Of a stretch of DNA of 5,503 nucleotides, positions 1 through 5,503 are shown in pieces. Every line of letters begins with the position of its first letter. Positions within the stretch are counted from its first letter, which is position 1. Location of the stretch: contig JAABSF010000216.1 of assembly GCA_011390535.1 (NCBI GenBank), forward strand, positions 1 to 5,503. Direction: 5' to 3'. The notes under the pieces are model-generated. The model was not told the DNA's origin and searched no databases. It saw only the letters and a program-made list of their open reading frames with translations. The translations under genes and the position numbers were made by a program. The stretch is from Deltaproteobacteria bacterium. GTDB lineage: Bacteria; Myxococcota_A; Polyangia; HGW-17; SLPX01.

Positions 1-547
1 AACCCATGGCCGCGGTTTTGGGGTTCGTAAATTGCCTCACCGCTGCATAGGCAGCTGGTTGGTACATCCCATAACCTATCACCACGAGTAGGATGCCACC
101 CATGGTCACGAGGTGTAGTGGAGAACCTACACCGGCGGGTTCCAGGCCCAAGATTGTTGGTGCCGCCGCAATTAGTATGCGCCCTGCCAACAAAAAGAAA
201 AACGCAGATATCAATGCGCGGCGGACACCCCATTTGTCAGCTACGAACCCAAGGAAAAACATCGAAATGGTTATCCCGGCGGTAAGCACCATCACCATGG
301 TGTGTGACAGCTGGTCTGCATTTGGCTCGCCTTGGAAAACATATGAAGAGAAATGGATGGCCAGGTAACCCAGGATTCCGAAATAGACCAACCCTTCAAG
401 CACGTAGGAGATGTTGATTCCCCAAAGCGCCCTGGGAGCGTGTACAAGATCTATAAATGGTTGCACCAGCTCATCTGCCGGACTTGGCGGCGTGGTTTGT
501 GAGGACTCTTCCTCGTTAATTGTTTTTTCTTCGTTTTCTTTGGACAT
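1..547 (-). CDS. MFS transporter, POT-like, N-terminal part (C-terminus off the left edge)
   Basis: Membrane transporter of the Major Facilitator Superfamily; the substrate cannot be read from this fragment. Reading from 547, 182 residues are visible. Residues 1-25 are Glu/Ser/Pro rich and cytosolic, followed by four hydrophobic helices at about 41-62, 86-104, 111-130 and 145-165. The loop between helices 2 and 3 carries MFS motif A (G100, D104, G107, R109, R110 in GFVADKWGVRR). Helix 1 has E51, Y55, F56 and G57 spaced as in the ERFxYYG segment of proton-dependent peptide (POT/PTR2) transporters, but the Arg is Gly and the first Glu of ExxER is absent, so peptide transport is not assured. The start is forced: ATG at 547-545 has a GGAG six bases upstream, and an in-frame stop lies six codons further up. 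The usual family length of 400-500 residues means more than half is outside the window. It lies 285 bp downstream of the peptidase gene on the same strand. Confidence 0.88.
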   Translation of the reverse strand, partial: MSKENEEKTINEEESSQTTPPSPADELVQPFIDLVHAPRALWGINISYVLEGLVYFGILGYLAIHFSSYVFQGEPNADQLSHTMVMVLTAGITISMFFLGFVADKWGVRRALISAFFFLLAGRILIAAAPTILGLEPAGVGSPLHLVTMGGILLVVIGYGMYQPAAYAAVRQFTNPKTAAMG

Positions 548-584
548 CTGCGTCTCCGATTTTTACCTTGGTGGACAAAGAAAC

Positions 585-600
585 CTGTTTATTGAAACAG
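585..600. promoter_or_regulatory. Dyad CTGTTT-N4-AAACAG upstream of the transporter start
   Basis: A perfect 6-bp inverted repeat with a 4-bp centre lies 38 bp upstream of the transporter ATG on the minus strand. It could be an operator for a dimeric repressor or a small hairpin in the 5' leader. A 6-bp dyad can occur by chance and no regulator is encoded nearby, so the role is open. Confidence 0.25.
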
Positions 601-717
601 AAGCGAGCCAGCAAAATATTGAGGAACACTCGGCTTTGCCTAAAAACCTCTCCCCACAAAAACCTACCTACGCACCCAGAAATTTACGCTCTCATACCAC
701 AACTGTGAGGCTTGGCC

Positions 718-746
718 AAGACCGCTTTGTTCAAGAGTGCGGTTTT
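718..746 (-). terminator. Possible weak stem-loop terminator after the peptidase gene
   Basis: On the minus strand AAAACCGC and GCGGTCTT can form an 8-bp stem that includes one non-Watson-Crick pair, closing a 13-base loop, about 85 bases after the peptidase stop codon. The 3' arm is followed by GGCCAAG and not by a T-run, so it does not look like a standard intrinsic terminator. It may be a processing or pause hairpin or simply chance. The partly overlapping palindrome at 711-720 offers an alternative fold. Confidence 0.25.
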
Positions 747-832
747 CCGGTGATGGTGTGTGACGAAATCGGATATTTTGGGCTGAGGAGCTATTGAATT
801 ATCCGGCTAGAACGGATATCAGGGGAAATGGA

Positions 833-3109
833 TTAACGGGTTCGTTTGCGCCAAATAAAGAGACTGAGCCCGAATAATAAAATGAGAGATAAGGGGATAT
901 TTCGGGATGAGCCTACAGGGACTTCACACGAGCAGCCCCTATTATCGGGGCCCTTATCCGTTGTGGCGTCTCCAGAGTCGACCTCTACCATGGCGTCTTC
1001 CTGGACTCCGGCGTCCGGTTCCGGTGGCGTGTAATCATCAACGGTGAGTTCAAAAGTGGCTTCTGTTGTAGGGCAACTCCTGGACCCTATTGCGAAGTAA
1101 TACTGGGTGTTTGGAAGCAGCTCGGGGGTTGTCTCGGGACTCAGCACGAGCTGTGTGTCTTTTTCTGTGATGTCTTCAGTTTCGAAGTCAAATGTATCAG
1201 GTATGGAGATCTCCATGAATCCACCGAAGACCGTTTCCATTCGGTAGTGGACCATTTCGTCTCTACGGATATAGATTTTGTATATATAGTCGTCTCCCAT
1301 AGAAAGGCCTGTCTGCTTCAAATCTATAATATACTGAAGCCCATCCACTGATTCAGGTGTGGTGAACCTGAACTGAAAAGGTCCCGGAAAATAGTAAGGG
1401 AAGTATTGCCTAATCTGGGAACAAGTCGTCCCCATCTGAGTCGCCAACATGTCGAACCCGATCATCTTGAATTTGGGTTGATCATACTCGCTGAAGTCGA
1501 GATATCTGCCACACTTGGTCATTCCGCGATTTTCCAGGGCGGCCTGAACGTTGTCGGCTTCTGTTTGAGTCATCACCCCGTCATCTACAAGTGTCTGTGA
1601 GAACAGGATGATACCTTCAGCAAAATCTTTATACGTGGCATTAGGGGTCAAGACGGTGAGCGCTCCGTATATCAATTGGTCTGCGTTCTCCCCGCCGGCG
1701 ATTTCTCTGACTTCCCACGCCGCACCTCCTGCTACTTCTCCGTCGATGTGAGGCTCTCCCCACATGTCATCAGGGCAAGAGAGGTTGTTGATCATGTCCC
1801 GCGATTGGCTCCCCAGAGAATACTCACCCATGAGAGAGTCGTCAGTTATTGTACCGGCCCAATAATCTGCGTAACCTTCGTGCAGCCCGCCGGGCATTTG
1901 GGAGCGGCCCCATTCATCGAAGTAGGTGTCTATATAACCGAGGCCCGCGACGGTGTCTACGACGTAATGTCCGAACTCATGAAGGATGACATCACCGTCA
2001 TAGCCGTAGTCGACCTCTGCTCCTTGCCCAAGGGCGATTACCACGATTGCCGGTGTTACCGGGGTGAAAAAAGCATTTTCAAAGGGATTTCCGTCTTCCG
2101 TATATTTCGCAAGGGCTATCACGGTTCGGTCAAGCTCCAGCTCGTGGGTGTTTAGAAAATAGTCAAATGATTTATCAAGGTGGTAGTAGAGGCTGACCTC
2201 TGTAAACGGCTCACCAAAAGAAGGGTGAAACTCTGTGGCGTCGTAGAGGAAGTTGCCGTCTTCATCGCCCAGCGCAAGGTGTTCGTATTCTATCTGATCC
2301 CATTCTTGTACGGTTCCGCTCACATGTGTGTAAGAATGCAGCTTTCCACTCCAACCTTCCAGAACATTATTAGGCCCTACACCATCATCAAGATTGTACA
2401 ATGTTGCGTCTGTTGTGTCGGGTGTGGCAACAGGGTTTTCTCCATAAACCCTGCCTAGATTCTCAAACACTGCCGACTGCGCTGACAGCATCCGCCCTCG
2501 CTCTGCGTCTATATAATGAAGGTAGCCACGGACTCCCACGGGGGCGAGTATCCGATAACAAAGAATCGCCCTTCCTCCCCATCTCCGAAAACCAAGCTCT
2601 GCCACAGCCTCACCAAGATAAACCGACCCCGGCCGCTGCCGCCAATAATCCTCCACCAGCTCAAATGCCTCTTTTTCTGTGATGGCCGGGGAGTGGGTTA
2701 GCGCTTTCCACTTTTGGGGTACATCAACTACAGCCGCTCTAATGGAACCCTGTGCACTCACCACCACTCTTATCTCTGCGCCAAAAACGGGGATTGTTTT
2801 ATCTTCCACACTGAATCGAACGATCCGATGGTCTCTCCACTTAAAAGTAGAAGATCTCCCCAATTCCCATTTCCGGATCCCAAGACGAATTTTGTGTTCT
2901 GAGAGATAAGCTGTCGCAGCCTCTTGGGCGGTGGATCCGTAGACGCGGCCGTCTCTCTCTATGAACCACTTGGGTGCTGAGTGTGCAGGCGATTGCGAAA
3001 AAAGAACGCCCAGCCATAATACAAAAAAGAGAAGCGAGAACCTCCTCATTCCGGCATGCGCTTTCTGAGAGTCCTTTTTTGTTTGCTCTTGCAGCGATAG
3101 AAATGACAT
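833..3109 (-). CDS. Exported zinc metallopeptidase (M4/M36-like gluzincin) with FTP/PepSY propeptide and MYXO-CTERM tail
   Basis: Predicted secreted endopeptidase, made as an inactive precursor and shown on the cell surface. Numbering from ATG 3109 (758 residues): a hydrophobic signal segment at 21-45; an FTP-type propeptide region at about 55-135 with the hallmark IPVFGAE (106-112); a PepSY-like region at about 143-215; and a catalytic domain at about 220-535. HEFGH (377-381) gives two zinc His ligands and the general base Glu. E411 in HEGYADYW is the likely third ligand. H454 in PHIDGEV, followed by AAWEVRE, matches the second catalytic His region of M36-like enzymes. A beta-rich domain of unknown type (about 570-695) and a Pro/Asp linker precede the Cys-containing sorting tail (725-758). 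Three starts are possible: GTG 3229 (no ribosome site, Lys-rich extra 40 residues), ATG 3109 (AAGGAAG about 10 bases upstream, long signal n-region) and ATG 3049 (ideal 25-residue signal peptide, no clear ribosome site). I chose 3109 for its ribosome site, with low certainty. The exact MEROPS family is uncertain. Confidence 0.9.
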   Translation of the reverse strand: MSFLSLQEQTKKDSQKAHAGMRRFSLLFFVLWLGVLFSQSPAHSAPKWFIERDGRVYGSTAQEAATAYLSEHKIRLGIRKWELGRSSTFKWRDHRIVRFSVEDKTIPVFGAEIRVVVSAQGSIRAAVVDVPQKWKALTHSPAITEKEAFELVEDYWRQRPGSVYLGEAVAELGFRRWGGRAILCYRILAPVGVRGYLHYIDAERGRMLSAQSAVFENLGRVYGENPVATPDTTDATLYNLDDGVGPNNVLEGWSGKLHSYTHVSGTVQEWDQIEYEHLALGDEDGNFLYDATEFHPSFGEPFTEVSLYYHLDKSFDYFLNTHELELDRTVIALAKYTEDGNPFENAFFTPVTPAIVVIALGQGAEVDYGYDGDVILHEFGHYVVDTVAGLGYIDTYFDEWGRSQMPGGLHEGYADYWAGTITDDSLMGEYSLGSQSRDMINNLSCPDDMWGEPHIDGEVAGGAAWEVREIAGGENADQLIYGALTVLTPNATYKDFAEGIILFSQTLVDDGVMTQTEADNVQAALENRGMTKCGRYLDFSEYDQPKFKMIGFDMLATQMGTTCSQIRQYFPYYFPGPFQFRFTTPESVDGLQYIIDLKQTGLSMGDDYIYKIYIRRDEMVHYRMETVFGGFMEISIPDTFDFETEDITEKDTQLVLSPETTPELLPNTQYYFAIGSRSCPTTEATFELTVDDYTPPEPDAGVQEDAMVEVDSGDATTDKGPDNRGCSCEVPVGSSRNIPLSLILLFGLSLFIWRKRTR
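836..937 (-). other. MYXO-CTERM-like C-terminal sorting signal of the peptidase
   Basis: The last 34 residues begin with Gly-Cys-Ser-Cys, continue with a short polar stretch, then a hydrophobic helix of about 16 residues (IPLSLILLFGLSLFIW), and end in RKRTR. This three-part layout (Cys motif, membrane helix, basic tail) is that of MYXO-CTERM proteins, which are processed at the Cys region by the intramembrane protease myxosortase and moved to the cell surface. An Asp/Pro/Glu-rich spacer just upstream would hold the enzyme away from the membrane. The assignment rests on pattern, not on a profile search. Confidence 0.8.
2975..3049 (-). other. Sec signal peptide of the peptidase
   Basis: Starting at ATG 3049, a short basic head (MRR) is followed by a hydrophobic core (LLFFVLWLGVLF) and a small-residue cleavage site, AHSA before Pro-Lys. 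This is a textbook Sec signal of 25 residues. The preceding residues, if translated, would be an unusually long and polar extension in front of it. Confidence 0.75.
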
Positions 3110-3268
3110 GAGATCTTTTCTTCCTTTCTTTGGACAATTATTTGGAAATGTTTTTTTATCGATTATTTTTGGGCTTTTGTTTTTGTTTAATGAAGGCTTC
3201 CTTTTTTCTTTGTTTTTTGTGTTAGACACTGTGTCATTTGTTCATTTAGTCACAACTAGCCCAAATGT

Positions 3269-3297
3269 AGGGTAGCTTTCATTTATGCTTCGATCAA
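3269..3297 (-). promoter_or_regulatory. Possible sigma-70-type promoter of the peptidase gene
   Basis: On the minus strand TTGATC (4 of 6 to the -35 consensus) and TACCCT (3 of 6 to the -10, with the important first, second and last bases) are separated by 17 bp. Transcription would begin near 3262, about 30 bases before GTG 3229 or about 150 before ATG 3109. The match is weak, and such matches are common by chance. Confidence 0.2.
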
Positions 3298-3318
3298 GCG
3301 CTTTTTGCCGCGAGAATG

Positions 3319-3350
3319 TTTTTTCACAAGTTTTTTTCACAAGTTTTTCA
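3319..3350. repeat. Tandem T-tract repeat TTTTTTCACAAG
   Basis: Two adjacent copies of T6-7 followed by CACAAG (3319-3330 and 3331-3343) are followed by a partial third (TTTTTCA, 3344-3350). The T-runs recur every 12-13 bp, close to one helical turn, so the segment may be intrinsically bent. It sits just upstream of the possible kinase promoter, in the position of an AT-rich UP element, though it could equally be a slippage repeat without function. Confidence 0.6.
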
Positions 3351-3355
3351 GGAAG

Positions 3356-3385
3356 CTGGCATTGAGAGGAAAAAATGTTTATATT
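3356..3385 (+). promoter_or_regulatory. Possible sigma-70-type promoter of the kinase gene
   Basis: CTGGCA (4 of 6 to the -35 consensus) and TATATT (5 of 6 to the -10) are spaced by 18 bp, with an AT-rich repeat immediately upstream. Transcription would start near 3392 and give a leader of about 140 bases before the kinase ATG. This is the best plus-strand match in the region but is not decisive. Confidence 0.3.
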
Positions 3386-3443
3386 CACCACAGCTGAGTA
3401 AATGTTGGCTTACACAGACACACGGCAAGTTGAACTGGATTTA

Positions 3444-3504
3444 AGGAACCTGCTTAGGTAAAGAAGTGTATGGGAGAGGTGGTGGTAGATTCAGAGGAAC
3501 CTGC
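3444..3504 (+). repeat. 10-bp direct repeat AGGAACCTGC in the kinase leader
   Basis: AGGAACCTGC occurs at 3444-3453 and again at 3495-3504, a centre-to-centre distance of 51 bp (near five helical turns). Both copies lie between the possible promoter and the kinase start. They may be paired binding sites on the same face of the helix, or chance. Confidence 0.4.
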
Positions 3505-3530
3505 GAATAGAATGAGAAAAGCATCAAGTA

Positions 3531-5503
3531 ATGGATAAACAAATCGGAAATTACACAATTGACGGACTCATCGGCCAAGGGAGCATGGGCAAGGTTTATC
3601 TCGGGAAACACCCGATATTGGGGCAGGAAGTCGCGATCAAAGTCCTCTCGGAAGATTTTTCCAGCTATCCGGAGTTGGTGAAACGATTTAGGCGTGAGGC
3701 CAGAGCCATTGCCGCGATACGTCATAAAGCTATCGTTAAGGCATTTGATTTTGGTGATCTACAGGATGGACGAAGTTATTATGTAATGGAGTTGTTGAAG
3801 GGGCAGAGCCTACAAGCTTACATGAAGGCCAGAGGGCCGCTCCCGTTGGATGAGGCTACAGCCATTATTCTTCCATTGAGTGAAGCGCTGGGTGTTTGCC
3901 ACAAAGCCGGTTTTATTCACCGTGATATCAAACCCGAGAATGTTTTTCTAACAAACGCCGAAGATGGATCGGTGTTTCCCAAAATCATCGATTTCGGCAT
4001 AGCAAAGCTCAAACACCCGGACGGGGAGGGGGACAGTGTGGTGACCCGAATGGATGCCGTCATGGGAACTCCTTTGTATATGGCTCCTGAACAGGGTCCT
4101 GGAGTGAAAGAAGAGGTCGGGCCTTGGTCGGATGTTTATTCTCTGGCGGCCACACTTTATCACATGTTGGCCTATCGCCCACCGTTTTATAGTGAAAGCC
4201 CGATGGAATTGATTATTATGCACACCCATCGCGAGCGACCTCAGATTACGGACATTCGGAAAGATCTCCCTGAAGATCTTGGACGGGTGCTTCAAAAGGC
4301 TATGGCGATTCAGCCCTCGGAACGTTTTCAGTCTATGGCCGAGTTCGCCGCTGCATACAGCGGCGCGGTAGAGGTGGACGACAGTGTGATTGCGCCGGGG
4401 GCTTTGGCGGATCTCGCTAAGCTCGAAGGGCTGGAAGGAGAAGCTCTTGAGGCTGCCATTGGTGGAATGACCATTGTAGACTCCGGGCCCATCTGCATCG
4501 GAGGAGGTGCGGGAGATGAGAAGGCAGATAAGGGTGATAATAATGAGGCCGGAAATAAAGATGATGAAGAGGGCGATGAAGTCGAGGGAGGGATTGATGT
4601 AGACGTGGAAGAGCCTTCGGTGATTGTAGAATCCGATATAAAACCCATAGAAGATACCGAATCTGAGGGGCATGAACCAGAGGGAACAGGTGTATCTGAG
4701 AGAGACGAAGAAGGTTCCGATTCTGTTGAGGGAGACGACTCCACCGACTGGGCTTCCGCCCAGGAATTTGTTATGGACGCGCAAGTAGCGCCCGAAATAG
4801 AAGAGAAAGATGAGAAAAGACGAAAAACACTTTTATACGGTGTGAGCGGATCTTTAGGGATGCTCGTTGTGGCTTTTGCGGTGTGGTTTTTTGTTTTTTA
4901 TGAAACCGAGAAACCGGCTCCGGCGATTCCTGCTGAGCTTGTTATGATCTCTTCTAAGAATCTTCATGTTTGTGGAGTTGAAAAGAGTACCGGGCAGGTG
5001 ATGTGTTGGGGACGAAACAACTACGGTCAGCTTGGGGTTGGTGATAAGAAAAGCCGTTCCAAGCCTCAACTAATTGAGGAACTGAAAGATGTGGTTTCGG
5101 TTTCAGCCGGCGGTCGTCACACTTGCGCTGTTGAAAAAAGCGGGAGCGTGTGGTGCTGGGGCAAGAACAAGACAGGGCAGCTCGGTGACGGTACCTTGGT
5201 GGATAAAGATACGCCGGTGAAGGTAAAAGGTTTACAGAATGCTGCAAGCGTTCATGCCGGTTCCGAGCACACATGTGCTCTACTGAGTGACGCCTCGGTT
5301 AAGTGTTGGGGGTGGAACCTCTTCGGACAGCTTGGTGATGGTTCAGAGGGCAACATGTCGAAAGAGCCTGTGAATGTTGCGGGTGTGCAGAAAGCGAAGA
5401 GCCTCGCGGTCGGAGGGTTTCATAATTGTGCTGTAACGAATGAGGGCAAGGTATTGTGTTGGGGAAAGAACGACATGGGACAGCTTGGTTTGGGCGATGA
5501 GCG
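3531..5503 (+). CDS. Transmembrane Ser/Thr protein kinase with extracytoplasmic RCC1 propeller (C-terminus off the right edge)
   Basis: Receptor-type Hanks kinase that would phosphorylate Ser/Thr on cytosolic partners in response to something sensed outside. The 657 complete visible residues hold a kinase domain (about 8-275) with all key residues: Gly loop G15-Q-G-S-M-G20, VAIK lysine K37, helix-C E56, HRDIKPEN with D132 and N137, DFG D154, APE E187, helix-F D201 and R265. It should be active and is of the RD type. An acidic low-complexity linker (about 325-428) follows. KRRK (429-432) precedes one membrane helix (about 434-457), which places the kinase in the cytosol. Four RCC1-type repeats begin at about 475. 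ATG 3531 is the earliest usable start because an in-frame TGA lies at 3513-3515; its ribosome site is poor. RCC1 propellers usually have seven blades, so at least 100-150 residues are probably missing. It is divergent from the peptidase gene. The ligand is unknown. Confidence 0.93.
   Translation, partial: MDKQIGNYTIDGLIGQGSMGKVYLGKHPILGQEVAIKVLSEDFSSYPELVKRFRREARAIAAIRHKAIVKAFDFGDLQDGRSYYVMELLKGQSLQAYMKARGPLPLDEATAIILPLSEALGVCHKAGFIHRDIKPENVFLTNAEDGSVFPKIIDFGIAKLKHPDGEGDSVVTRMDAVMGTPLYMAPEQGPGVKEEVGPWSDVYSLAATLYHMLAYRPPFYSESPMELIIMHTHRERPQITDIRKDLPEDLGRVLQKAMAIQPSERFQSMAEFAAAYSGAVEVDDSVIAPGALADLAKLEGLEGEALEAAIGGMTIVDSGPICIGGGAGDEKADKGDNNEAGNKDDEEGDEVEGGIDVDVEEPSVIVESDIKPIEDTESEGHEPEGTGVSERDEEGSDSVEGDDSTDWASAQEFVMDAQVAPEIEEKDEKRRKTLLYGVSGSLGMLVVAFAVWFFVFYETEKPAPAIPAELVMISSKNLHVCGVEKSTGQVMCWGRNNYGQLGVGDKKSRSKPQLIEELKDVVSVSAGGRHTCAVEKSGSVWCWGKNKTGQLGDGTLVDKDTPVKVKGLQNAASVHAGSEHTCALLSDASVKCWGWNLFGQLGDGSEGNMSKEPVNVAGVQKAKSLAVGGFHNCAVTNEGKVLCWGKNDMGQLGLGDE
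4953..5503 (+). repeat. RCC1 repeats of the kinase ectodomain (four blades seen)
   Basis: The pattern HxCAV or similar, about ten residues, then CWGxNxxGQLGxG recurs with a period of 50-51 residues (Trp at 493, 543, 593 and 644). Each blade has a pair of Cys about 10-11 residues apart (481/492, 532/542, 582/592, 633/643). RCC1 blades form a beta-propeller used for binding proteins or other ligands. The paired Cys are expected to form disulfides if the domain lies outside the cytoplasm, as the topology predicts. The fourth blade is cut by the window edge. Confidence 0.88.

Larger units (their letters stand above)
548..832. other. Intergenic region between peptidase and transporter genes
   Basis: This 285-bp stretch separates two minus-strand genes and holds no open frame with a start, ribosome site and recognisable protein. 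It contains a perfect 6-bp dyad (585-600), two copies of AAAAACCT on the plus strand (642-649 and 658-665), a 10-bp palindrome CTTGGCCAAG (711-720) and a possible stem-loop (718-746). It should hold the 3' end of the peptidase transcript and any promoter of the transporter gene. No strong -35/-10 pair was found: the best minus-strand match, TTGCTG with 17-bp spacing to TAAACA, is poor. Confidence 0.6.
3110..3530. promoter_or_regulatory. Divergent control region between peptidase and kinase genes
   Basis: About 420 bp lie between the chosen peptidase start and the kinase start. Positions 3110-3229 are A-rich on the minus strand and either encode the Lys-rich N-terminus of the peptidase or form its untranslated leader. 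Positions 3230-3530 should hold both promoters. The best minus-strand match is TTGATC (3297-3292), 17 bp, TACCCT (3274-3269). The best plus-strand match is at 3356-3385. A T-tract repeat lies upstream of the plus-strand promoter, and a 10-bp direct repeat lies in the kinase leader. No gene is supported here. Confidence 0.55.

Noticed and set aside
698..707. Short dyad CACA-AC-TGTG
   Set aside because: Four-base arms are too short to stand out from chance and the site fits no known operator.
411..797. Plus-strand open frame spanning the transporter start and the intergenic gap
   Set aside because: About a third is the complement of the transporter coding region, and the rest shows no ribosome site, domain or coding bias.
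1676..2155. Plus-strand open frame of 159 codons
   Set aside because: It is opposite the catalytic domain of the peptidase, whose conserved HExxH and Glu motifs clearly mark the minus strand as coding.
3284..3306. Small hairpin GCTT-CGATC-AAGC followed by a T-run, resembling a terminator
   Set aside because: The stem is only 4 bp and lies between divergent genes, where no transcript is expected to end.
3357..3375. TGGCA resembling the -24 element of a sigma-54 promoter
   Set aside because: No TTGC-type -12 element follows at the required distance.
4328..4744. Minus-strand Ser/Pro-rich open frame
   Set aside because: Its Ser/Pro bias is the direct complement of the Glu/Asp/Gly codons of the acidic linker; it is not an independent gene.
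3948..4784. Long minus-strand open frame (278 codons) opposite the kinase gene
   Set aside because: It lies wholly within the kinase coding region, shows no recognisable domain, and its Arg/His/Ser-rich composition is what the complement of a kinase and acidic linker would give.

Overview
The window most likely comes from a member of the Myxococcota or a related former deltaproteobacterial lineage (inference). The evidence is a secreted metallopeptidase ending in a MYXO-CTERM-type sorting tail (Gly-Cys-Ser-Cys, hydrophobic helix, Arg/Lys tail) and a Hanks-type Ser/Thr kinase carrying an extracytoplasmic RCC1 propeller. By eye the base composition is close to half G+C, clearly below that of the classical fruiting myxobacteria, so a marine or uncultured relative is more likely than Myxococcus itself.

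Layout. (1) Positions 1-547, minus strand: the N-terminal 182 residues of a Major Facilitator Superfamily transporter with a POT-like first helix; the gene runs off the left edge. (2) 548-832: a 285-bp gap with small dyads and short repeats but no convincing gene. (3) 833-3109 (possibly starting at 3049 or 3229), minus strand: a complete exported zinc metallopeptidase of the HExxH+E (gluzincin, M4/M36-like) type with FTP and PepSY propeptide regions, a C-terminal beta-rich domain and the surface-sorting tail. (4) About 3110-3530: the divergent control region between peptidase and kinase, with T-tract repeats, a possible promoter on each strand and a 10-bp direct repeat. (5) 3531-5503, plus strand: a transmembrane Ser/Thr protein kinase with a long acidic juxtamembrane linker, one membrane helix and at least four RCC1 blades; the gene runs off the right edge.

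How they may work together. The peptidase and the kinase sensor domain would both face the cell exterior and their genes are transcribed divergently from a shared region, so co-regulation or a link between surface proteolysis and signalling is possible, but nothing in the sequence proves it. The transporter lies downstream of the peptidase on the same strand, but the large gap and its own good ribosome-binding site argue for independent translation. No RNA genes, insertion sequences, CRISPR arrays or phage genes were seen.
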